Positions 1-5,549 of a stretch of DNA of 6,669 nucleotides are shown one piece after another (the first letter of the stretch is position 1; every line of letters begins with the position of its first letter). Made by a program: the position numbers and the translations under genes. The stretch lies in the NCBI GenBank assembly GCA_040905245.1, contig JBBDRX010000059.1, forward strand, positions 1 through 6,669, given 5' to 3'. The stretch is from JBBDRX01 sp040905245 (lineage in GTDB: Bacteria > Bacteroidota > Rhodothermia > Balneolales > Balneolaceae). The notes beneath the pieces are model-generated. The model was not told the DNA's origin and searched no databases. It saw nothing but the letters and a program-made list of their open reading frames with translations.

Positions 1-200
1 TTGAGATCAGCTCCGAATCCGGCTCCGAACGGTTTCAGGTAGTTTTCCATCAACAAATTGGAATCGGCAGCTCCTGCCCGAAGAATTTCACCGGCATCCC
101 CGATCTGTGCCTGGGTTTTCGGTGCCTGAACCAGCAGAAGGAGTAAAACCACAAGTGATGCAACGATACTCTGTCGTCGAAATCGTAGAAGGTTGTTCAT
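1..200 (-). CDS. Secreted/outer-membrane protein, N-terminus only (DUF6588-like)
   Basis: This gene starts with ATG at 200 and stays open to the window edge, so only 66 codons are visible and the 3' end is missing. Residues 1-10 are basic (several Arg), about 11-26 are a hydrophobic stretch rich in Val and Leu, and a signal-peptidase-I-like site follows Thr-Gln-Ala at residue 31, so export across the inner membrane is likely. The mature start (GDAGEILRAG, then MENYLKPFGAGFGADL at 51-66) resembles from memory the beginning of DUF6588 proteins, uncharacterised envelope proteins of Bacteroidota-like bacteria. The start is chosen because it gives a complete signal peptide. The region just upstream (201-220) has no Shine-Dalgarno sequence. 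The 173-base gap to rsgA suggests its own transcription unit. Secretion is well supported; the family name is tentative because most of the protein lies outside the window. Confidence 0.72.
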   Translation of the reverse strand, partial: MNNLLRFRRQSIVASLVVLLLLLVQAPKTQAQIGDAGEILRAGAADSNLLMENYLKPFGAGFGADL

Positions 201-232
201 GATGTAGATAGTGTTATAGGTTTGAATGACAA

Positions 233-260
233 TGCACTCTTGAAAAATTTTACAAGTGCA
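233..260. repeat. Imperfect inverted repeat in the leader of the DUF6588-like gene
   Basis: The arms TGCACTCTTG (233-242) and CAAGTGCA (253-260) can pair over 8 bp with a two-base bulge, around an A/T-only 10-base centre. It lies 33-60 bases upstream of the ATG at 200. On the minus strand it is followed by TTGTCATTC rather than a U-run, so it does not look like an intrinsic terminator. It could be a protein-binding site or a leader stem-loop, or chance in A/T-rich DNA. Confidence 0.35.
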
Positions 261-269
261 AAGTTCCGT

Positions 270-310
270 AAAAAAACGACAGATCCAAAAGTTAATTTAT
301 TCTAACCTTT
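270..310 (-). terminator. Weak candidate transcript end downstream of rsgA
   Basis: On the minus strand AAAGGTTA (310-303) can pair with TAACTTTT (294-287), eight pairs including one G-U, around an eight-base loop. Ten bases further on comes a run of seven T (276-270). The stem is A/T-rich and the T-run is not directly adjacent, so this is a poor match to an intrinsic terminator. It is the best candidate seen in the 173-base gap after rsgA. The rest of that gap (201-373) is A/T-rich and holds a T8 run on the plus strand (343-350), with no recognisable promoter. Confidence 0.22.
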
Positions 311-373
311 CGCTTTGCGGCATTATGTACGGTTAAAAACAGTTTTTTTTGAACTCCGAAACAGAAGATGGGT

Positions 374-1291
374 TTATTCTGACTCCGGAAGCGAATCCAG
401 AATCTGAAGATAGGAGTTGTAACGTTCCGGATCGATTAGTCCCTGTTCGAGGGCCTCCATCAGGCGACAACCGGGTTCATGGCTGTGCGTGCAGTTGTAA
501 TATTTGCAATCACCGGAAAGTCGTTTCATTTCCGGAAAATAGAGTGAAAGTTCGGACGCCGAAATATGAACCAGCCCAAGTTCGCGTATTCCGGGAGTAT
601 CGACAATTTCACCGCCACTCTGGACAGCTACCAGCCGGGCGGCGGTTGTGGTGTGCTGTCCCTTTCTGGAGTAGTCGGAAATATCACCGGTCCGCAGGTC
701 CAGGTTCGGGTCCAGCGCGTTCAGAAGGCTCGATTTCCCTACACCGGAAGGTCCAATAAATACAGATACACGATCTTTGAGTTCTTCTTTGAGTGAATTC
801 AGGGAGTCCGGCTGGTGAATGGATGTGGCCAGCACAGAGTATCCAAGGGATTGATAGAGCGACCGGGCATGATCGAGCGTATTGAGATCGTTTTTCGAAG
901 CCAGGTCTTTTTTGTTAAAGATCACTCCGGCTGGCAGATCGTAGGCTTCGCATGTAACCAGAAATCGGTCGATAAATCCGAATCGAAAGGCCGGATTTTG
1001 GATGGACAGCACTGCCCAGGCACGGTCGATGTTGGCGGCCAGTACCTGCTCTCCGCGTCGTCCGTGTGTGGCCTGGCGGGGGAGGTAGTTTTTTCGCGGC
1101 TGAACTCGTTCAATCTGCCCCGTGCCGTCGTCCAGTCTGGTGATTTCAACGAGGTCTCCCGCGGCAACCGGGTTGGTTGCTGTCTTCTTTTGAAGCCTCA
1201 TTTTCCCACGAAGCCGACAGTCCATGACATCGTTACCAACTCGGACTTTATACCACTTCCCGGCGGACTGTATGACACGACCACTCTCCAT
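374..1291 (-). CDS. rsgA: Ribosome small-subunit-dependent GTPase RsgA
   Basis: RsgA (YjeQ/YloQ) is a cytoplasmic GTPase that binds the 30S subunit, checks late maturation around the decoding centre and helps release assembly factors such as RbfA. The 305-residue protein is the usual length and shows the family's circularly permuted G-motif order. An N-terminal OB-fold covers about residues 1-70. G4 NKKDL is at 126-130, the P-loop GPSGVGKS (G1) at 180-187, the G2 threonines in GQHTTT at 211-216 and DTPG (G3) at 231-234. The C-terminal zinc-binding pattern C-x4-C-x-H-x5-C uses Cys262, Cys267, His269 and Cys275. The ATG at 1291 gives the typical N-terminal strand (GRVIQSAGKWYKVRV). It starts 26 bases after the lon stop, so co-transcription with lon is likely. 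No Shine-Dalgarno sequence is evident. All key residues are present and I see no sign of damage. Confidence 0.97.
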   Translation of the reverse strand: MESGRVIQSAGKWYKVRVGNDVMDCRLRGKMRLQKKTATNPVAAGDLVEITRLDDGTGQIERVQPRKNYLPRQATHGRRGEQVLAANIDRAWAVLSIQNPAFRFGFIDRFLVTCEAYDLPAGVIFNKKDLASKNDLNTLDHARSLYQSLGYSVLATSIHQPDSLNSLKEELKDRVSVFIGPSGVGKSSLLNALDPNLDLRTGDISDYSRKGQHTTTAARLVAVQSGGEIVDTPGIRELGLVHISASELSLYFPEMKRLSGDCKYYNCTHSHEPGCRLMEALEQGLIDPERYNSYLQILDSLPESE

Positions 1292-1317
1292 GGATCGTTA
1301 TGAAGATTCTGGTAGTT

Positions 1318-3840
1318 TCATTCGGCCGGCTCTTCGACTGAGCGGAACCCTTCCACCCGGTTTTTGTGGGCTTCACTGACGGTGAAGAAGGTCTCCGGAT
1401 CCGTTTCCGGTTCTGACTCGAGTACAAGATCCAGAAGTGGATCCATCCGTTCCAGATAGGTGATTTCGAGATCTCCGATGACATCCTTTTCGATCTCTTC
1501 CACATCCTTTTCGTTTTTCCCGGGAAGGAGCACTTTGTTGATACCTGCTCGCTTGGCGGCCAGAACTTTCTCCTTGATCCCCCCAACTGGAAGTACAAGG
1601 CCCCGAAGGGTGATCTCCCCGGTCATGGCAAGTGTTCCCCGTACCTTTCGCTGTGTATAGATCGATGCAAGGGCAGAGAGCAGGGCAACACCGGCCGAAG
1701 GCCCGTCCTTCGGAACAGCCCCCTGGGGAACGTGAATGTGGACATCCCAGTATCGGAACGCGGACTCGGGAATGCCAAATCGTTCGGAATTGGCCCGAAG
1801 GTAAGAGAGAGCCAGCATTGCGGACTCTCGCATGACATCTCCAAGTTGACCTGTAATGTTCATCTTTCCATTCCCCTGGGAGACACTTGCTTCGGTAAAA
1901 AGGATGTCTCCGCCATAGGGGGTCCAGGCGAGCCCGGTCGCGACACCGGGAACTGTTGTTCGTTCGGCCACCTCAGAGAAATATTTCCTCTTTCCGAGGA
2001 TATCCGGTACATCGCTTTTTCCGATTTTACAGCTCTCTATCTCATCAGAGGCAATCCGGGACGCGACATTTCTACAGAGCGCGCCAATTTCCCGTTCCAG
2101 GTTCCTTACGCCGGACTCCCGGGTGTACTCCTCGATGACCCTCACGATTGCCGCCGGCGTAATACTGATCAGATCTTTGGTAAGTCCATTCTCTTCAATC
2201 TGTTTTGGAATCAGATACTTTTTTGCGATTTCACTTTTCTCATGAAGTGTGTACCCACTGATAGGGATAATCTCCATTCGATCCCGAAGGGGCGGCGGAA
2301 TGGTCTCCAGTGAGTTGGCCGTTGCAATAAAAAGCACCTTGGACAGATCGTAGTCCATTTCCAGATAGTTATCCGAAAAGGAATCGTTCTGCTCCGGATC
2401 GAGAACCTCAAGCAGGGCGGAGGTCGGATCTCCCCGGAAATCGGAACGTACCTTGTCGATTTCGTCGAGCATTAATACAGGATTGGCTGTCCCCGCCTTT
2501 TTCATGGCGCGAAGTATACGACCGGGCAGCGCACCGATATATGTACGCCGGTGTCCCCGAATCTCTGCTTCATCGTGTATTCCACCCAGGCTGAAGCGCT
2601 CAAACTTCCGATTCAGCGCCCGCGCAATGGATTTTCCGAGGGAGGTCTTTCCAACACCAGGAGGGCCGTAGAAACAGAGAATCGGCGCCTTCATGTCTTT
2701 TTTCAGTTTAAGCACAGCGAGGTACTCGATGATCCGTTTCTTGACCTTCTCCAGCCCGTAATGGTCTTCGTCCAGGATCTTCCGGGCCCGTTTCAGGTCC
2801 AGTTTGTCTTTGGAGAATTCACCCCACGGGAGGTCGATAATCCATTCGATATAGCTGTGTATGATCCCGTAATTGGGAGAGGAGCTGGGTGTCATTTCGA
2901 GGCGCTGGAGCTCTTTCTCAACCGTTTTTAATGCTTCATCACTCAAACCTTTCTTTTTGGAAAGCCGTTCGCGGAGTTCCTCCACTTCCTTCTGTTCACT
3001 GTCTTCCCCCAGTGCTTCCTGAATCGCTTTCATCTGCTGTCGCAGATAGAAGTCCCGTTGCTGTTCGTCAATATCGGTTTTCACCTTGGAGCGGATCTCT
3101 TCGCTCAGGTTCAGCACCTGGAGTTCCTTGTTCAGATACTCCATGACTTTTTCGAGCCGATTGGAGAAAGTTCGGATCTCCAGAAGTTCCTGTTTCTCCT
3201 GCAGGCTCACCTGCAGGTTGGACGAAATAAAATTGAGCAGGAAGGTCGGGCTGGAAATGTTGTTAATCGCAATGGACGCTTCCGACGGAATATTCGGAGA
3301 GAGATTGACAATCTTGGTGGCCGTTTCCTTGATCGACCGGATAGATGCATCCAGTTCCAACCCGGAGATATCCATCTGCTGGGGATATCCCTCTACATCG
3401 GCACGGAAAAACGGATCGGTCTGTGTAAACTCTTTAACGGAGAAGATGGTCTTTCCCTGAATGACGACGCTTTTGCTGCCGTCCGGCATCTTGATCAATT
3501 TCAGAATCTGAGCGACTGTACCTGTCTGGTAGAGGTCGTCTGGCACTGGATCTTCCACATTTTCGTCTTTCTGCGCCAAAACACCAATCGTCTTATCCGA
3601 CTCATAAGCCTCTTTTACAAGAGCCAGAGATTGATCCCGGCCCACTGTAATGGGAACAACAACACCCGGGAACAATACGGTATTCTTCAACGCCAGAATG
3701 GGCAGGTTGTCCGGAATTTCCGCTTCGGAGAGCTGGCGTTCCTCCTCTTCTGACATTAGCGGGATCGCTTGTTCGAAATCGTCAAAGGCGTCTTCCTGAT
3801 CATCGTAGGTCGTGTGGATTCTAAGCTTTGGTTCAAACAT
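1318..3840 (-). CDS. lon: ATP-dependent serine protease Lon (LonA type)
   Basis: Lon is a cytoplasmic hexameric AAA+ protease that unfolds and degrades misfolded proteins and specific regulators. The 840-residue protein is slightly long for LonA. Visible parts are: an acidic leader (1-45); the substrate-binding N domain (about 46-245, beginning LPILALKNTVLFPG); a helical linker (about 246-340); the AAA+ module with Walker A GPPGVGKT (392-399), pore-loop Tyr434, Walker B VLMLDEID (455-462), sensor-1 Asn509, arginine-finger candidate Arg521 and the sensor-2 segment GVRNLER (577-583); and the protease domain (about 625-805). The catalytic dyad is Ser715 in PKDGPSAG and Lys758 in GGIKEK, 43 residues apart as in E. 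coli Lon. A tail of about 30 residues follows. The ATG at 3840 is preferred to Met29 because homologues from memory also carry an acidic leader. Upstream is A-rich without a Shine-Dalgarno sequence, and rsgA follows closely. A CIRCE or other heat-shock element was not seen. Confidence 0.98.
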   Translation of the reverse strand: MFEPKLRIHTTYDDQEDAFDDFEQAIPLMSEEEERQLSEAEIPDNLPILALKNTVLFPGVVVPITVGRDQSLALVKEAYESDKTIGVLAQKDENVEDPVPDDLYQTGTVAQILKLIKMPDGSKSVVIQGKTIFSVKEFTQTDPFFRADVEGYPQQMDISGLELDASIRSIKETATKIVNLSPNIPSEASIAINNISSPTFLLNFISSNLQVSLQEKQELLEIRTFSNRLEKVMEYLNKELQVLNLSEEIRSKVKTDIDEQQRDFYLRQQMKAIQEALGEDSEQKEVEELRERLSKKKGLSDEALKTVEKELQRLEMTPSSSPNYGIIHSYIEWIIDLPWGEFSKDKLDLKRARKILDEDHYGLEKVKKRIIEYLAVLKLKKDMKAPILCFYGPPGVGKTSLGKSIARALNRKFERFSLGGIHDEAEIRGHRRTYIGALPGRILRAMKKAGTANPVLMLDEIDKVRSDFRGDPTSALLEVLDPEQNDSFSDNYLEMDYDLSKVLFIATANSLETIPPPLRDRMEIIPISGYTLHEKSEIAKKYLIPKQIEENGLTKDLISITPAAIVRVIEEYTRESGVRNLEREIGALCRNVASRIASDEIESCKIGKSDVPDILGKRKYFSEVAERTTVPGVATGLAWTPYGGDILFTEASVSQGNGKMNITGQLGDVMRESAMLALSYLRANSERFGIPESAFRYWDVHIHVPQGAVPKDGPSAGVALLSALASIYTQRKVRGTLAMTGEITLRGLVLPVGGIKEKVLAAKRAGINKVLLPGKNEKDVEEIEKDVIGDLEITYLERMDPLLDLVLESEPETDPETFFTVSEAHKNRVEGFRSVEEPAE

Positions 3841-3910
3841 GAATTCTGTTTAACAATTTTTTTCTTTCACTATTGGATATGCAAACGAGACGCCAGTTTA
3901 TCACTCTCTA

Positions 3911-3924
3911 CCATAACGTCATGG
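3911..3924. promoter_or_regulatory. Imperfect 14-bp palindrome upstream of lon (candidate operator)
   Basis: CCATAACGTCATGG reads almost the same on both strands, with six of seven symmetric positions pairing around a central ACGT. It lies 71-84 bases upstream of the lon ATG, where a regulator site would be expected. No clear -10/-35 or Bacteroidetes-type -7 element (TAnnTTTG) was found near it. A palindrome of this quality could arise by chance in a gap of this size, so this is only a candidate. Confidence 0.25.
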
Positions 3925-3968
3925 AAACACTTGCTCTTATGGCAATTTAACACATCTGAATCGGCTCC

Positions 3969-4016
3969 ATGACAGTTGGTCATACCTCCATAGCAGGGAT
4001 GAACCTGTTCGGTATG
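3969..4016 (-). other. Nested hairpin in the 3' region of the barrel gene / far upstream of lon
   Basis: CATACC (3981-3986) pairs perfectly with GGTATG (4011-4016). Inside it CAGG (3994-3997) pairs with CCTG (4004-4007), giving a two-level stem. A second hairpin, ATGAC (3969-3973) with GTCAT (3979-3983), shares bases 3981-3983 with the first, so the two structures exclude each other. It begins 12 bases past the barrel gene's stop on the minus strand. No U-run follows, so it is not an intrinsic terminator. It may protect the 3' end of the upstream transcript or act in the lon leader. The rest of the 187-base gap (3841-4027) shows nothing else recognisable apart from the palindrome near 3911. 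Confidence 0.35.
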
Positions 4017-4027
4017 GCTCGACCCGA

Positions 4028-5548
4028 TCAAGGCAGCCGTACCCGCAGCGATCCAATCCCCGCACCGGCCAGCTCTCCGCCGGGCCTTCCGGAGTGGCTT
4101 CTGAATTGTACGGAAAAACCGAGTTCTATCCAGCCCGTTTCAATGGCTGTTCCCAGAGTATAGTAGTCGGACAGGTCCGGTGCCAGTCGTGTTCCGGCCC
4201 GAATGGGCAGAAAAGAGAGTGGGCGGATCTCCATTCCGAGATAGGTGACCAGACGTGTTGTATTGAATGCACTGTTGCCAAGTCCCAGTGAAAGGTCTCC
4301 CATCAGTTTCAGTCGGCCGATCTGAAGGAGCATTCCACCATTGAGCGAGGTCGGTAAAAGCATATAGATGGCATCCTCTTCCGGAGTCGATTCACTGTAG
4401 AGTCCGTTGCTGTGATCATACAGATAGTTGTAATGTTCACCGGGCCGTCCCATAAAGAGGCGGTTTGCCACACCTGGCAGGACGTTTGTCTCCGTCGTTT
4501 GTTGGTTCAGGAGTGTGACCGGTTTTTTTCGGTATCGGACAAATCCCAGATCGGTGACAGAACCACCGATGGTAAACATACGTCTTCTGTGCTCATCCAT
4601 ATCGTTGGCAAGAAGCAGGTCGTTGCCGAGAGGGATCATCAGGGTGATGCCCATATCAACTCCGGCACCGATCCCTGTGGGTGAAAAAAGAGCGTCCCGG
4701 TTCAATGGGCCTGAGAGCCCAGTTGATTCCTGTTGTTCCTGAAATGTGGTGGACAGCGGTCCCGAGGAGAGATGGCTCAATTGTTGCTTCCGATTTCCGG
4801 TGGCACGGCCATTTTCCCAAGTCAGTCGGTCCTGGTTTTCGAGGTGGAGCATGGCTCCCGGAATAACGGCTTTTGGGGCAATTCCGACCACAATACGGTT
4901 CAGACGGGGAATCAGGCCGGAAAGAAGTGAAAAATTTTCCGCATATCCGAACGAGAGTTCATGGAGTACCTGAAAAGAGTGGGACAGCGACCGGTCAATT
5001 ACTTGTTCATTTCTCCGAAGTACCGGTTCAGAATCATAAAACCCCCGTCCGACAGAAAACCGATTGGCGAATCGGGTACGTCCGGAGAGAGCAAAACTCT
5101 TTTGGGCTCTCTGCCAGTGCACTCCGAACCAGTGTATTTCACCCCCGGAGGGGTGTTCGGACGTCAGCTGTCCGGTCTGGTAGTTTCGGTTCAGAATATG
5201 TTCTTCAGAAAAGCGCTGTTCTGGCGAAGTTCCGGGGGTATACCCTTCTGTCAACTCCAGGTAGTAGCTTCTTAACTCCCGAATGGAATTGGAGTGAATC
5301 GGCGTGTCTGCCATAAATCCAAAGGCTCCTGTCGATACCCGGACCTGAATTTCCGGCCTGTGAAGGGCCAGATTGGCCGGATTTATAAACAGGGATTCAT
5401 AACCGGTGATATAGGCGGTTCCGCCACCACCCGTTCCCAGAGAGGAGGGGGTATGCAGAAGCTGCCCGGTGACCGGCCGGTTCAACCCGGCAGAGAGCAG
5501 AAACAGAAAAAAACAGAAAAAAATGGGAGCAGAGAAGCGTCGATACAT
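4028..5548 (-). CDS. Predicted outer-membrane beta-barrel protein (DUF5723-like), function unknown
   Basis: This 506-residue protein has a signal peptide: basic residues 3-4, a Phe/Leu-rich core at about 9-20 and a probable cleavage near residues 28-30, just before GQLLHTPSSL. The mature N-terminus, with a Gly run at 40-43 and then GYESLFINPANLAL (49-62), is a pattern seen at the start of Bacteroidota barrel proteins of the DUF5723 and PorV/FadL-like kind. The stretch GIGAGVDMGITLMIP (292-306) followed by VTDLGFVRYRKK (331-342) also recalls DUF5723. Many short segments alternate polar and hydrophobic residues, as in transmembrane strands, and the end (IGSLRVRLP) looks like a last strand, though without the usual terminal aromatic residue. 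Its ATG starts one base after the helicase stop, so the two are probably co-transcribed. The role is unknown. It could be a transporter, an assembly factor or a structural protein. Outer-membrane location is likely; the family name is tentative. Confidence 0.75.
   Translation of the reverse strand: MYRRFSAPIFFCFFLFLLSAGLNRPVTGQLLHTPSSLGTGGGGTAYITGYESLFINPANLALHRPEIQVRVSTGAFGFMADTPIHSNSIRELRSYYLELTEGYTPGTSPEQRFSEEHILNRNYQTGQLTSEHPSGGEIHWFGVHWQRAQKSFALSGRTRFANRFSVGRGFYDSEPVLRRNEQVIDRSLSHSFQVLHELSFGYAENFSLLSGLIPRLNRIVVGIAPKAVIPGAMLHLENQDRLTWENGRATGNRKQQLSHLSSGPLSTTFQEQQESTGLSGPLNRDALFSPTGIGAGVDMGITLMIPLGNDLLLANDMDEHRRRMFTIGGSVTDLGFVRYRKKPVTLLNQQTTETNVLPGVANRLFMGRPGEHYNYLYDHSNGLYSESTPEEDAIYMLLPTSLNGGMLLQIGRLKLMGDLSLGLGNSAFNTTRLVTYLGMEIRPLSFLPIRAGTRLAPDLSDYYTLGTAIETGWIELGFSVQFRSHSGRPGGELAGAGIGSLRVRLP
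5504..5523. repeat. Tandem 10-bp repeat with two A7 tracts in the barrel signal peptide
   Basis: CAGAAAAAAA occurs twice in direct succession (5504-5513 and 5514-5523), preceded by a partial copy CAGAAA (5498-5503). On the coding strand these are two T7 tracts separated by CTG, encoding the Phe/Leu core of the signal peptide. Both homopolymer slippage and gain or loss of one 10-base unit would shift the frame early in the gene. Confidence 0.85.
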
Positions 5549-5549
5549 G

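Noticed and set aside
213..218. TATAAC on the minus strand as a -10 box for the DUF6588-like gene.
   Set aside because: It lies only 12 bases before the ATG and has no -35 partner at a normal distance.
335..347. AAAAACAGTTTTT as a terminator stem after rsgA.
   Set aside because: The arms are A/T only around a loop of one to three bases, too weak for a terminator hairpin.
815..1303. Plus-strand open frame of 162 codons opposite rsgA.
   Set aside because: It is antisense to rsgA, whose motifs are all intact, and it has no recognisable domain.
1732..2313. Plus-strand open frame of 193 codons opposite the lon AAA+/protease region.
   Set aside because: It is a shadow of conserved lon coding sequence without protein-like features of its own.
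3058..3753. Long plus-strand open frame of 231 codons opposite lon.
   Set aside because: It lies fully antisense to a strongly conserved gene, and its translation shows no recognisable domain; it is a shadow frame.
4006..4017. On the minus strand CCATACCGAACA resembles a short conserved stretch of 5S rRNA.
   Set aside because: Only about 12 bases match. The flanking helices of 5S rRNA are absent and the upstream side runs into the barrel gene, so it is probably coincidence.
5236..5245. Perfect palindrome GGGTATACCC.
   Set aside because: It is inside the barrel coding region with no promoter context; a 10-base palindrome is expected by chance in several places over this length.
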